From Mesorhizobium sp. M2E.F.Ca.ET.219.01.1.1 (lineage in GTDB: Bacteria; Pseudomonadota; Alphaproteobacteria; Rhizobiales; Rhizobiaceae): DNA of 64,000 bases. Of this stretch, positions 56,221 to 64,000 are shown one piece after another. Within the stretch, counting starts at the first letter, position 1. Every line of letters begins with the position of its first letter. Location of the stretch: assembly GCF_004016445.2 (NCBI RefSeq), contig NZ_SADT02000004.1:186001-250000 (forward strand), read 5' to 3'. Made by a program: the position numbers and the translations under genes. The notes under the pieces are model-generated. The model saw only the letters and a list, made by a program, of their open reading frames with translations, ran no database searches and was not told the origin of the DNA.

Positions 56221-56715
56221 ATGGCAGGCACATCCCAACACGGCAAAGCGTTCATTCGCCCGAAGGCGAAGGCGCATCTGCTTATTGTCGAAGCGCGCTT
56301 TCACGACGACCTCGCCGACGCTCTGCTCGAAGGCGCGACCGGCGCGCTCGACGAGGCTGGCGCCACCTATGACGTCGTCACGGTTCCCGGTTCGCTGGAG
56401 ATACCGGCCGTGATCACCTTCGCGCTCGATGGCGCGGCCGAAGGCGGCACGCATTATGACGGCTTCGTCGCGCTTGGAACCATCGTCCGCGGCGATACCT
56501 ATCATTTCGACATCGTCGCCAATGAATCGAGCCGTGCCCTGATGGACCTTTCGGTGCAGGAGGCGGTCGCGATCGGCAACGGCATCCTGACTACCGAGAA
56601 CGACGCGCAGGCATGGACACGCGCGCGAAAGACGGAAGGCGACAAGGGCGGTTTTGCCGCGCGCGCGGCGCTGACCATGATCGCGCTCAAAGAGAAATTC
56701 GGAGCCCAATCGTGA
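56221..56715 (+). CDS. ribH: 6,7-dimethyl-8-ribityllumazine synthase
   Basis: This 164-residue enzyme condenses the pyrimidine intermediate and 3,4-dihydroxy-2-butanone 4-phosphate into lumazine. LLIVEARFHDDLADALLEGA, VVTVPGSLEIPAVITFAL, DGFVALGTIVRGDTYHFDIVANESSRAL and IGNGILTTENDAQAW are the signature segments (H of G-D-T-Y-H-F-D catalytic). It overlaps nusB by 4 bp (the TGA and the GTG start). Part of the rib cluster. Confidence 0.97.
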   Translation: MAGTSQHGKAFIRPKAKAHLLIVEARFHDDLADALLEGATGALDEAGATYDVVTVPGSLEIPAVITFALDGAAEGGTHYDGFVALGTIVRGDTYHFDIVANESSRALMDLSVQEAVAIGNGILTTENDAQAWTRARKTEGDKGGFAARAALTMIALKEKFGAQS

Positions 56716-57206
56716 CCGAGCCTGCCCCGACCGGAGCGGTACGCCACGCCAACAAGCGCGGCGCCGCCCGTCTTGCCGCCGTTCAGGCGCTCTATCAGAT
56801 GGATGTGGCCGGCAGCGGTGTCTTCGAGATAACGGCCGAATACGAAACCTTCCGCCTCGGCAAGGAAGTGGATGGCGCGCTCTACCGCGAAGCCGACGCG
56901 CAATGGTTCCGCGCCATCCTGACCGGCGTCGTCGAGAACCAGAAGACCATCGACCCGGTCATCCGCCAGGCGCTGACCGAGGACTGGCCACTCTCGCGGC
57001 TGGATTCGACGCTGCGCGCCATCCTGCGCGCCGGCGTCTATGAATTGATGAAGCGCGAGGACGTGCCGGTAGCCGTGATCGTGTCCGAATATGTCGACAT
57101 CGCAAAAGCTTTTTACGAGGAAGACGAGCCGAAGCTGGTGAATGCCGTTCTCGATCGCGTCTCGCGCCGGGTTCGCGGCGAGGGGCGTGGCAAGGACGCT
57201 TCGTGA
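56712..57206 (+). CDS. nusB: Transcription antitermination factor NusB
   Basis: This is a 164-residue all-helical RNA-binding protein that joins NusE at boxA during rRNA antitermination. GAARLAAVQALYQMDVAGSG is the N-terminal RNA-binding helix, WPLSRLDSTLRAILRAGVYELM and VIVSEYVDIAKAFYEEDEPKLVNAVLDRV the conserved C-terminal half. GTG 56712 overlaps the ribH stop, so the start is firm. The stop overlaps the start of the MFS gene. Confidence 0.96.
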   Translation: MTEPAPTGAVRHANKRGAARLAAVQALYQMDVAGSGVFEITAEYETFRLGKEVDGALYREADAQWFRAILTGVVENQKTIDPVIRQALTEDWPLSRLDSTLRAILRAGVYELMKREDVPVAVIVSEYVDIAKAFYEEDEPKLVNAVLDRVSRRVRGEGRGKDAS

Positions 57207-58423
57207 CGACCGCAACGGCCGCGATAGGCCGGACCGGCAGGGAAGGGCGCCGCACAGCCGTCCTGCTAGCCGCCGCGCAGGCGATCGTTGGTTCGGCCGC
57301 TCCGATAGCCATTTCGCTCGGCGCGCTCGCCGGTCAATACCTGCTCGGCCCGGACAAGTCGCTGGCGACTGCCCCGGTCACCGGCTTCAATCTCGGCGTG
57401 GCGCTCGGAGCCTTGCCGGCCGCCGCCATCATCCGCAGCCTAGGCTATCGCGGCGGCTTCATGACCGGCACCGTGGTCACGGCGCTCGGCGGCCTGATCG
57501 CGACGCTTGCGCTCTTCCAAGGGAGCTTTTGGCTGTTCGCCTTCGGCCTCTGCGTCATCGGCGTCGGCGGCGCCTTCGTGCAGCAGTTCCGCTTCGCGGC
57601 CGCCGACAACGCGCCGCCTCAATTCAAGGCGCGCGCGATCTCCTTCGTTCTGGCGGGCGGCATCATCACCGCCGTCCTCGGACCGCAGATCGTCATTTAC
57701 ACCCGCGAACTGCTGGCTCCGGTCATGTTCGCGGGATCCTTCGCCTCGATCCTGCCGCTTGCGGCGGTTGGCGCGCTCGTCCTGTCGTTCCTGCGGGTTT
57801 CCTCCCGGACCGGAGCCGTCACCGAAACCGCTGCAAGCGATGCCCGGCCGCTGGCCGAAATCGTCACCCAGCCGCGGTTCGTCGCAGCACTTTTCTGCAC
57901 CGTCGGCAGCTACGCGCTGATGAGCTTCGTCATGACCGGCGCGCCGCTCGCCATGGTCGGCTGCGGCCTGTCGGAAGACGACGCGACGCTCGGCATTTCC
58001 TGGCACGTCATGGCCATGTTCGGGCCCAGCTTCTTCACCGGCTCGCTGATCCATCGCTTCGGCGCCGAACGCATCCTGGCCACCGGCCTCGTGCTCCTGA
58101 TCGGCTGCGCCACGGTGGCGCTTTCCGGGCTGCATCTGTGGCAATTCTGGACGGCGCTGATCCTGCTCGGGCTTGGCTGGAACTTCGGCTTCATCGGCGC
58201 CACGGCCATGGTGGCGGCCAGCTACCGCCCCTCCGAGAAGAGCAAGGTGCAGGGTTTCCACGACTTCGTCCTGTTCGGCTCCGTCGCGTTCTCCTCACTC
58301 ATGTCAGGCGCGATCTACAATGCATGGGGCTGGACGATGCTCAACTGGGTCGTCTTCCCGGTCGTCGCGCTTTGCTTCGTCGCGCTCGGCACGTTGAAGA
58401 TGGTAGGCCCGCGCGAACTCTGA
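57203..58423 (+). CDS. MFS transporter downstream of nusB
   Basis: This is a 406-residue protein with 12 probable transmembrane helices. Motif A-like segments are weak (IIRSLGYRGGFMTGT and LIHRFGAERILATG), placing it in a divergent MFS group (YfkF/YtbD-like) with no clear substrate. It opens with GTG 57203 overlapping the nusB stop, so it shares the transcript of the glyA-rib-nusB cluster. The N-terminus RTGREGRRTAVLLAAAQ is cytoplasmic. It converges with an FMN-reductase gene. Confidence 0.82.
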   Translation: MTTATAAIGRTGREGRRTAVLLAAAQAIVGSAAPIAISLGALAGQYLLGPDKSLATAPVTGFNLGVALGALPAAAIIRSLGYRGGFMTGTVVTALGGLIATLALFQGSFWLFAFGLCVIGVGGAFVQQFRFAAADNAPPQFKARAISFVLAGGIITAVLGPQIVIYTRELLAPVMFAGSFASILPLAAVGALVLSFLRVSSRTGAVTETAASDARPLAEIVTQPRFVAALFCTVGSYALMSFVMTGAPLAMVGCGLSEDDATLGISWHVMAMFGPSFFTGSLIHRFGAERILATGLVLLIGCATVALSGLHLWQFWTALILLGLGWNFGFIGATAMVAASYRPSEKSKVQGFHDFVLFGSVAFSSLMSGAIYNAWGWTMLNWVVFPVVALCFVALGTLKMVGPREL

Positions 58424-58470
58424 AGAAGGTGCCGAAGGCCGCTCCGGCGAGAAGTTCGAAGCGACCGGCA

Positions 58471-59043
58471 TCATGCATCCGGCGGGAGCACCTGCAAGAC
58501 CCGCGCGATGAACATGTGGAACTCGTCCATGTAGTTGCGCAGGAATGTTTCCGTTGACTCCACAGTCACCTCGCCATCGTCGGTGATCAATCCCGGGGTA
58601 AACTGGATGTAGGCTTCGGGAGAGTTCATCTGGGGTGCGTTGCAGAAGCTGAGCACGCTGCGCAGGCTCTGCTGGGCGACGGCTGTCGCGATCGCGCCCG
58701 GCGACGTTCCGATGACGGCTGTCGGTTTGCGGGCGAAAGAGTTCTTGCCGTAGGGCCGGCTCGCCCAGTCGATTGCGTTCTTCAGGCCGCCGGGGATCGA
58801 GCGGTTGTATTCCGGCGTGACGAAAAGCACTGCCTGGACGGACGCGATGGCCTTCTTGAACTCCTGGGCGACCGGCGGAAAGTCGGCGTCATAGTCGTAA
58901 CTGTAGAGCGGTAGGTCCTTGAAGGGGATTTCCGTCATCTCAAGCTCGGGCGGCGCCAATTTCACGAGGGCCTTCGCAAGCTTGCGGTTGATGGAGCCCT
59001 TGGCAAGGCTGCCGATGAGGTAGCCGACTTTATGCTTGGCCAT
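58471..59043 (-). CDS. NAD(P)H-dependent FMN reductase
   Basis: This is a 190-residue flavodoxin-fold oxidoreductase. KVGYLIGSLAKGSINRKLAKAL is the FMN phosphate loop (G-S-x(3)-S-x-N-R), AVLFVTPEYNRSIPGGLKNAIDWASR the P-E-Y-N-x-[SG]-x-P-G-x-L-K-N-A-x-D motif, and AVIGTSPGAIATAVAQQSLR the G-x-S-x-G segment. It is of the ChrR/NQO-type (azoreductase or quinone reductase). It is transcribed alone and divergent from the ABC substrate-binding gene. It would supply reduced flavin; substrate unknown. Confidence 0.9.
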   Translation of the reverse strand: MAKHKVGYLIGSLAKGSINRKLAKALVKLAPPELEMTEIPFKDLPLYSYDYDADFPPVAQEFKKAIASVQAVLFVTPEYNRSIPGGLKNAIDWASRPYGKNSFARKPTAVIGTSPGAIATAVAQQSLRSVLSFCNAPQMNSPEAYIQFTPGLITDDGEVTVESTETFLRNYMDEFHMFIARVLQVLPPDA

Positions 59044-59283
59044 GACACACTCCCTGTTTTTGGCCGCCGACCCGCCTTTCCCTAATATTCCCCAGAACAG
59101 GGCAGGCCGCCAGCCGACCTTAGGTCGGCATCGCCATGTCGGGGTGCGGCCATGGCCTTCGTCCGGCCGAACAAAATTATTGCGTGTATCTCCCTAGTTA
59201 TGAAACCGTATGCCCCGACCGGCCGTTGAAGCTGTGCTCATATGCGACCACCGATTGATCGGCTCATACAAGGGATTTTCACA

Positions 59284-60195
59284 ATGTTTTCAGTTAGAAA
59301 GCTCGCTTTCGCGGCGATGGCGCTTGGCATCGCGACGGCATCGGCAAATGCCCAGGTGGTGGTGTCTTCCAAGATCGATACCGAAGGCGGCGTGCTGGGC
59401 AACATCATCCAGCTCGTGCTCAACGCCAACAACATCAAGACCACCGACCGCATCCAGCTCGGCGCGACTCCCGTGGTGCGCAAGGCGATCACCGCCGGCG
59501 AGATCGACATCTATCCAGAATATACGGGCAATGCCGCCTTCTTCTTCCAGAAGGCCGATGATCCGGTCTGGAAGGACGCCGCCAAGGCCTACGAGACCGC
59601 CAAGAAGCTCGACTACGACGCCAACAAGATCGTCTGGCTGTCGCCGTCGCCGGCCAACAATACCTGGGCGATCGCGCTGCGCAAGGAAGTGGCTGACGAG
59701 AACAAGCTCGCCACCCTGACGGACTTCGGCAAGTATGTCGCCGGCGGCGGCAAGGTGGTGCTGGCGGCTTCCGCCGAATTCGTCAATTCGGCGGCGGCGC
59801 TTCCGGCCTTTCAGACGACCTATGGCTTTACCCTGAAGCCGGACCAGTTGATTACCCTCTCCGGCGGCGACACCGCGGCAACCATCGCTGCCGCCGCCAA
59901 CCAGACCAACGGCGCCAACGCCGCCATGGTCTATGGCACCGATGGCGGGATCCAGCCCTCCGGCCTCGTCGTGCTCGAGGACGACAAGGGCGTGCAGCCA
60001 GTCTACCAGCCGGCGCCGATCATCCGCGAAGAAGTCCTGAAGCAGCATCCCGAAATCGAAGCGCTGCTGAAGCCGGTCTTCGCCAAGCTCGATCTCGTCA
60101 CCCTGCAGGAGCTCAATGGCCGCGTGCAACTGGGTGGCGAGCCTGCCAAGGGCGTGGCGGAGGATTTCCTGAAGAAGAACGGCTTCCTGAAGTAA
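59284..60195 (+). CDS. osmF: Osmoprotectant ABC transporter, substrate-binding protein (OsmF/YehZ-like)
   Basis: This 303-residue protein is exported by a signal peptide (MFSVRKLAFAAMALGIATASANA). The mature part is an OpuAC/YehZ-type solute binder: VVVSSKIDTEGGVLGNIIQLVL, AGEIDIYPEYTGNAAFF (E-Y-T-G-N motif), WLSPSPANNTWAIALRK and AMVYGTDGGIQPSGLVVLEDDKG. Such proteins bring glycine betaine or related quaternary amines to the membrane permease. It starts a four-gene transporter operon, 52 bp before the first permease, with a strong stem-loop between. Confidence 0.93.
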   Translation: MFSVRKLAFAAMALGIATASANAQVVVSSKIDTEGGVLGNIIQLVLNANNIKTTDRIQLGATPVVRKAITAGEIDIYPEYTGNAAFFFQKADDPVWKDAAKAYETAKKLDYDANKIVWLSPSPANNTWAIALRKEVADENKLATLTDFGKYVAGGGKVVLAASAEFVNSAAALPAFQTTYGFTLKPDQLITLSGGDTAATIAAAANQTNGANAAMVYGTDGGIQPSGLVVLEDDKGVQPVYQPAPIIREEVLKQHPEIEALLKPVFAKLDLVTLQELNGRVQLGGEPAKGVAEDFLKKNGFLK

Positions 60196-60203
60196 GGTGA
60201 GTT

Positions 60204-60229
60204 CGGCGCGCCGTGTTTACGGCGCGCCG
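60204..60229 (+). promoter_or_regulatory. Intercistronic stem-loop after osmF
   Basis: GGCGCGCCGT (60205-60214), loop GTTT, ACGGCGCGCC (60219-60228): a perfect 10-bp stem (one more pair outside) without a T-run. Such stems after binding-protein genes usually stabilise the upstream mRNA, keeping the binder more abundant than the permeases. Confidence 0.75.
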
Positions 60230-60247
60230 GCTTGATTGGGGACGATC

Positions 60248-61414
60248 GTGATCATCCGCTTCGACAAGCTCGGCGTCGTGATCGCCGCGATCGTCGCTTA
60301 CGCAGCCTTGGCCGCACCCTTTGCCACGTTCCGCGCCAACCGCATCGTGCCGGGCCAGGCGCGCCCGATCCTCGAAGCGCTGCCGCCGACGCTTGGCATG
60401 CTGTTGCTGGCGATCGTGATCGCCGCCGCCATCGTTGCACTGCTCAGGACGCCGCTCATTCTCAGGCTGGCGGCCAGCGCGGCCGCGCTGATTGCGCTTG
60501 CGGTCCTGATCGGCATTGCCGGCGGTTTCCTGACGCCCGCCGGCAACACCTTCGCCCGCGTCGCGCCGGCCTCGGGTTTCTGGCTGCTGATCTTTGCCTT
60601 CACCTTGCTGCTTGCCGATGTGCTGAGCAGGCTGAACCTGTCACCCTGGGCGCGCGTCGGCGTGCTCGTGCTTGCCACGCTCGCCATTGCCGTACTGCTT
60701 GTCTCGGGAAGCTGGAACAGCCTCTCCATCCTCAAGGAATATGCCAGCCGCGCCGACAGTTTCTGGGCCGAGGCTTCCAAGCACGTCACGCTGGCGCTTG
60801 GTTCGCTGGCCGGCGCGGTGATCGTCGGCATACCGCTCGGCGTCCTTTGCCATCGCGTCGAGAAGCTGCGGGCAGGGGTGCTCAATGTGCTCGACATCAT
60901 CCAGACCATTCCCTCGATCGCGCTCTTCGGCCTGCTGATCGCACCGCTCGGCTGGGTCGCCGTCCATGTGCCGGGCGCTGCAGCGGTCGGCATCAGGGGC
61001 ATCGGCACCGCACCCGCTTTTGTCGCGCTCTTCCTCTATTCGCTGTTGCCGGTGGTGGCCAACACCGTGGTTGGGCTGGCTGGCGTGCCCCGCGCGGCCA
61101 ACGACGCTGCGCGCGGCATGGGCATGACCGACCGCCAGCGGCTGCTCGACGTCGAGTTTCCGCTCGCTTTTCCGGTGATCCTGACCGGCATCCGTATCGT
61201 GCTGGTGCAGAATATCGGCCTCGCCACCATCGCGGCGCTGATCGGCGGCGGCGGCTTCGGCGTGTTCGTTTTCCAGGGCGTCGGCCAGACGGCGATGGAT
61301 CTGGTGCTGCTCGGCGCGCTGCCCACCGTGGCGCTGGCCTTTGCGGCCGCCATCATCCTCGACGCTGTCATCGAGATGACCGCCACCAAGCGCAGGGTAG
61401 TTGAAACGGCATGA
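60248..61414 (+). CDS. yehY: Osmoprotectant ABC transporter, permease (YehY-like)
   Basis: This is a 388-residue permease. The first 180 residues add four or five extra helices (TFRANRIVPGQARPI then LILRLAASAAALIALAVLIG), as in YehY, and the second half is a standard permease core with LALGSLAGAVIVGIPLGVLCHR and the EAA-like loop GVPRAANDAARGMGMTDRQRLLDVEFPLAFPVI. The GTG at 60248 is a likely start; a TTG at 60236 is alternative. Its end overlaps the ATPase start by 4 bp. Confidence 0.9.
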   Translation: MIIRFDKLGVVIAAIVAYAALAAPFATFRANRIVPGQARPILEALPPTLGMLLLAIVIAAAIVALLRTPLILRLAASAAALIALAVLIGIAGGFLTPAGNTFARVAPASGFWLLIFAFTLLLADVLSRLNLSPWARVGVLVLATLAIAVLLVSGSWNSLSILKEYASRADSFWAEASKHVTLALGSLAGAVIVGIPLGVLCHRVEKLRAGVLNVLDIIQTIPSIALFGLLIAPLGWVAVHVPGAAAVGIRGIGTAPAFVALFLYSLLPVVANTVVGLAGVPRAANDAARGMGMTDRQRLLDVEFPLAFPVILTGIRIVLVQNIGLATIAALIGGGGFGVFVFQGVGQTAMDLVLLGALPTVALAFAAAIILDAVIEMTATKRRVVETA

Positions 61415-62349
61415 TCGAGATCGAAGGCATCACCAAGCGCTATGACGAGACGACAGTGGTCGACGATGTTTCGATGGTCATCGAGCCGCGCACCATCGCC
61501 GTCATCGTCGGCACGTCGGGGTCCGGCAAGACGACGCTGCTCAGGATGATCAACCGGCTGGTCGAGCCGACTTCCGGCGTCATCAAGCTCGACGGCGCCG
61601 ACAACCGCTCGGTGCCCGGCTATCAGCTGCGCCGCAGCATTGGCTACGCCATCCAGGGGCACGGCCTGTTTCCACACCGCACGGTGGCGCAGAACATCGC
61701 CACCGTGCCGCTCCTGCTCGGCTGGGACAGGGATCGCATCAAGGCTCGCGTCGATGAGTTGATGACGCTCTATCAGCTTGACCCGCAGGCTTACGGGCCG
61801 CGCTATCCGCATGAGCTTTCCGGCGGCCAGCAGCAGCGCGTCGGCGTCGCCCGCGCCTTGGCCGCCGAACCCGACGTGCTTTTGATGGATGAGCCCTTCG
61901 GCGCGCTCGACCCGATCATCCGCACCAAGGCGCAGGAGGATCTGCTGGCGATCCAGAAGCGCTTCGGCACCACCATCATCCTCGTCACCCACGACATGGA
62001 AGAGGCGGTGCATATGGGCGACAAGATCGCCGTCATGGATGCCGGCAAGCTGGTGCAATACGCCAAGCCGGCGGAGATTCTGGCCCGACCCGCAAGCGGC
62101 TTCGTCGAGACATTGGTCGGCGCCAGCGAAAGGCCGTTCCGGCTGCTGTCGCTCGGGCCTGTGCGTGATGCCGTGGAGCCGGGCGGCGCCGAAGGCGAGG
62201 CGATCCCCGGTGAGGCCACGCAGCGCGACGCGCTGGCCGAGCTGTTGTGGTCGGGCCGCCCCGCGCTGCCGGTGAAGGGCGCCGACGGCAAGCTCATTGG
62301 CCGCGTCACCATCGAAGGCCTGGTAAAGCGCGCGGCGAGGCCGCAATGA
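61411..62349 (+). CDS. yehX: Osmoprotectant ABC transporter, ATP-binding protein (YehX-like)
   Basis: This is a 312-residue ATPase subunit. Walker A is VGTSGSGKTTLLRMINRL, the Q-loop QGHGLFPHRTV, the signature LSGGQQQRVGVARALA, Walker B VLLMDEPFGALDP and the switch His TIILVTHDMEEAVHMG. The last 70 residues are a single-CBS-like tail, shorter than in OpuAA. The start overlaps the preceding permease (ATGA), and its stop overlaps the next gene's ATG. It powers the importer. Confidence 0.96.
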   Translation: MIEIEGITKRYDETTVVDDVSMVIEPRTIAVIVGTSGSGKTTLLRMINRLVEPTSGVIKLDGADNRSVPGYQLRRSIGYAIQGHGLFPHRTVAQNIATVPLLLGWDRDRIKARVDELMTLYQLDPQAYGPRYPHELSGGQQQRVGVARALAAEPDVLLMDEPFGALDPIIRTKAQEDLLAIQKRFGTTIILVTHDMEEAVHMGDKIAVMDAGKLVQYAKPAEILARPASGFVETLVGASERPFRLLSLGPVRDAVEPGGAEGEAIPGEATQRDALAELLWSGRPALPVKGADGKLIGRVTIEGLVKRAARPQ

Positions 62350-63095
62350 AGGCTTGGCTGCCCGCGCTGTTGAGGCTGGCCGTTCTGGTGCTGCTGGTGG
62401 TTTTCATCACCAGCCCCGGCTGGTTCGAGCCGCTGCTGAAACCGCTGACCGAGAACGGCGCGCCGGCTGTCTACAACCAGGGCAGCCTGCTGACGCTGAC
62501 CTTGCAGCACCTGCGGACCGTGCTGGTCGCGACGGTAGCGGCGACGATCGTCGCGGTGGCGTTAGCCATCCTGGTCACCAGGCCGGCAGGCGCCGAGTTC
62601 CTGCCCTTGTCGCGCAGCCTGGTCAATATCGGCCAGACCTTCCCGCCGGTTGCCGTTCTGGCGCTTGCGGTACCGGCCGTCGGTTTCGGCGAGAAGCCGA
62701 CGCTGATCGCGCTCTTCCTCTATGGGCTGCTGCCGATATTCGAGAATGCGCTGACCGCGCTGACCACGCTGCCGGGCAATGTGATGGAAGCGGCGCGCGG
62801 CGCCGGCATGACCGGCTGGCAAAGGCTAATGAAGGTCGAGTTGCCGCTCAGCGCCCCGGTGATCCTTGGCGGCATCCGGCTCTCGGTCGTCATCAGCCTC
62901 GCCACCGCGACGATCGGCTCGACGGTTGCCGCCAAGACGCTCGGCGAGGTGATCATCGCCGGCCTGATCTCGAACAACCTTGCCTTCGTGCTGCAGGGCG
63001 GCCTGATCGTCGCCGCGCTTGCAGTGCTGATCTATAACGGGCTTTCGGCGATCGAGCGCTACGCCGCGCGCCGAATGGGGCAGGGGGCGGAATAG
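62346..63095 (+). CDS. yehW: Osmoprotectant ABC transporter, permease (YehW-like)
   Basis: This 249-residue second permease has five to six helices: LLRLAVLVLLVVFITSPGWF, LRTVLVATVAATIVAVALAIL, ALAVPAVGFGEKPTLIALFLY and VVISLATATIGSTVAAKTLGEVIIAGL. The EAA loop is PGNVMEAARGAGMTGWQRLMKVELPLSAPVI. Starting at ATG 62346 it overlaps the ATPase stop, so the four genes are one operon (osmF, yehY, yehX, yehW order). The convergent HicA gene ends 6 bp away. Confidence 0.94.
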   Translation: MKAWLPALLRLAVLVLLVVFITSPGWFEPLLKPLTENGAPAVYNQGSLLTLTLQHLRTVLVATVAATIVAVALAILVTRPAGAEFLPLSRSLVNIGQTFPPVAVLALAVPAVGFGEKPTLIALFLYGLLPIFENALTALTTLPGNVMEAARGAGMTGWQRLMKVELPLSAPVILGGIRLSVVISLATATIGSTVAAKTLGEVIIAGLISNNLAFVLQGGLIVAALAVLIYNGLSAIERYAARRMGQGAE

Positions 63096-63101
63096 AGATG
63101 T

Positions 63102-63308
63102 TCAGACGTCAGTTTCGCTGATTTCCGCCATCTTCAGAAGATGGCGCAAGAGACCTGTCTTGAGGGGCTTGTTGCCATGTATCGGGATGGAGAGACGAAC
63201 AATGCTTCCCTCTTTTCCATAAATATGATGGCTGCCCGCTATTCGCAGAAGTTGCCAGCCTCGCTGCTCAATGGCCCTGGCCAGATCCTTACCCGAAATG
63301 GATTTCAA
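63102..63308 (-). CDS. hicA: HicA-family mRNA interferase toxin
   Basis: This 68-residue protein is the small dsRBD-like toxin of HicAB systems. MKSISGKDLARAIEQRGWQLLRIAGSHHIYGKEGSIVRLSIPIHGN shows the G-W-x(4)-x-G-S-H-[HY] motif with the catalytic His, followed by LKTGLLRHLLKMAEIS. It cleaves mRNA when the antitoxin is missing. It is downstream of and overlaps hicB by 4 bp, the reverse of the more common hicA-hicB order. Confidence 0.93.
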   Translation of the reverse strand: MKSISGKDLARAIEQRGWQLLRIAGSHHIYGKEGSIVRLSIPIHGNKPLKTGLLRHLLKMAEISETDV

Positions 63309-63508
63309 ACTGCGATTTCCACCACCTTGCCGGGAACTGAAGTGACCGAAGACGGCAAATCCACCGAAAGGCAGCCTTCAATTGCCTCACGCAGATTTGC
63401 CATGAGTTCGTCCAGGGTTTCTCCTTCGGTCGCGCATCCCGGGATGGCGGGAACCTCGGCCCAGAATCCACCTTCTTCCGCTTCGTGCACGATAGCTTTG
63501 AACTTCAT
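63305..63508 (-). CDS. hicB: HicB-family antitoxin
   Basis: This is a 67-residue antitoxin with the partially degraded RNase H fold: MKFKAIVHEAEEGGFWAEVPAIPGCATEGETLDELMANLREAIEGCL is the HicB-like signature (G-x-[WF]-x-[AV]-x-[VI]-P-x-[LIV]-P-G-C-x-[ST]-x-G-x-[ST]). The chain is short and lacks a C-terminal DNA-binding domain, so autoregulation may depend on something else. It precedes hicA (overlapping ATGA). The ribosome site AAGGAGCAGGAGT lies upstream on the minus strand. Confidence 0.93.
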   Translation of the reverse strand: MKFKAIVHEAEEGGFWAEVPAIPGCATEGETLDELMANLREAIEGCLSVDLPSSVTSVPGKVVEIAV

Positions 63509-63713
63509 TGATCAACTCCTGCTCCTTCGGAAGATATGCTTGGCATTGAGCATTTGCAAAGCGTCGATCCATCAGCGGCCAACCTCGCCACGGATCGATC
63601 CTGAGCAGCCGGACGCAGCGTCATTTCAATCGATCTAACTCCAGGCTCGCGCTGGCACAACAATTCCCGCCTTCTTCTTTTGGGCGAAAGCCGGGCAAAA
63701 ACCGAACAATATC

Positions 63714-63742
63714 TTGACGTTCCAAGCCCTGTTTCGCATACA
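63714..63742 (+). promoter_or_regulatory. Candidate hppA promoter
   Basis: TTGACG (63714-63719), a 17-bp spacer and CATACA (63737-63742), 96 bp before the hppA ATG. The box spacing is ideal, and the sequence fits an alphaproteobacterial housekeeping promoter. Confidence 0.55.
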
Positions 63743-63837
63743 CCCCAACCAAGGGTGGATTCCGTGCGCGGCATGCATCTCATTCCAACGGCCCAGGGAG
63801 GGGTTCTTTTGGGCCAACAATCGAGGAAAATCCGGCA

Positions 63838-64000
63838 ATGACCATCATTACCGCCGTCATCGCCTGCGGCTTGCTGTCAGTTCTGTACGCCATCTGGGCG
63901 ACACGTTCGGTCCTTGCGTCCGATCAGGGCAATCAGCGCATGCAGGAAATCTCCGCGGCCATCCGCGAGGGCGCCCAGGCCTATCTGGCGCGCCAGTACA
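63838..64000 (+). CDS. hppA: Membrane-bound proton-pumping pyrophosphatase, N-terminus (partial)
   Basis: Only the first 54 residues lie in the window: MTIITAVIACGLLSVLYAIW is the first helix, then ATRSVLASDQGNQRMQEI and SAAIREGAQAYLARQY. The segment M-x-x-I-[AS]-x-A-I-[RQ]-E-G-A-x-A-Y-L-x-R-Q-Y is diagnostic for membrane pyrophosphatases, which hydrolyse PPi to pump H+ (or Na+) out of the cytoplasm. The catalytic and ion-gate residues are beyond the right edge, so the pumped ion cannot be judged. Confidence 0.9.
   Translation, partial: MTIITAVIACGLLSVLYAIWATRSVLASDQGNQRMQEISAAIREGAQAYLARQY

Noticed and set aside
63505..63783. 92-residue minus-strand frame upstream of hicB
   Set aside because: It is in the promoter region of hppA and hicB; composition is not protein-like and there is no ribosome site.

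Overview
The window is a piece of a GC-rich alphaproteobacterial chromosome, most likely from a Rhizobiales member of the Mesorhizobium type. This is inferred from the LdtR/LdtP pair, DUF6163 and DUF2066 proteins, the glyA-nrdR-ribD-ribE-ribH-nusB cluster, a soluble transhydrogenase, a PHB depolymerase, and several families of dispersed palindromic intergenic repeats typical of rhizobia. No rRNA, CRISPR array or insertion sequence was recognised. One tRNA gene is present.

Region 1 (1-6660) is part of an integrated phage or phage-like element next to the 3' end of a tRNA-Gln(CTG) gene. All its genes are on the minus strand: a probable tail tube protein, a tightly overlapping row of small unknown genes (three share an N-terminal module and two share a KOW/NusG-CTD-like half), a large primase-helicase (archaeo-eukaryotic primase plus D5-type ATPase) and a small HTH protein. 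A 9-bp iteron-like repeat cluster lies behind the primase gene. The element runs off the left edge, so integrase, portal and terminase are not seen.

Region 2 (6661-35131) is ordinary chromosome: a YbhN-type membrane protein, ppx-rlmE, an MFS exporter, a Phd/VapC toxin-antitoxin pair, guaB, MAPEG, rnd, aspS, parC, an AI-2E family permease, an EamA exporter, bpt, sthA and an OpgC-like membrane acyltransferase. A LacI-family regulator follows that faces two tandem, previously unnamed 45-47-residue proteins. Three identical-type operators (TTGNATCGATNCAA) sit at their control regions. A DUF423 protein and a divergent MFS/GntR pair sharing a 32-bp nested palindrome follow.

Region 3 (35255-51428) holds a GT90-like transferase, an aldo/keto reductase, ppk2, a DHFR-like reductase, phaZ divergent from a GST, hemB, a 3-hydroxyisobutyryl-CoA hydrolase-like protein, ldtR-ldtP (cell-wall remodelling), a LuxR-type regulator and a Na+/H+ antiporter. 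The antiporter is preceded by an orphan strong intrinsic terminator, suggesting an unannotated small RNA or attenuated leader.

Region 4 (51554-64000) holds glyA, an exported protein, nrdR, the riboflavin genes and nusB, then an MFS gene, an FMN reductase and a complete OsmF/YehZYXW-type osmoprotectant ABC importer. A HicB-HicA pair follows, and the window ends in the first 54 codons of hppA (membrane pyrophosphatase).

The best candidates for something undescribed are the LacI/microprotein module at 32.2-32.7 kb, the tandem KOW-like phage proteins at 0.8-2.1 kb, the orphan terminator at 49.5 kb, and dispersed repeats that supply stop codons to ppx, ribD and the luxR-type gene.
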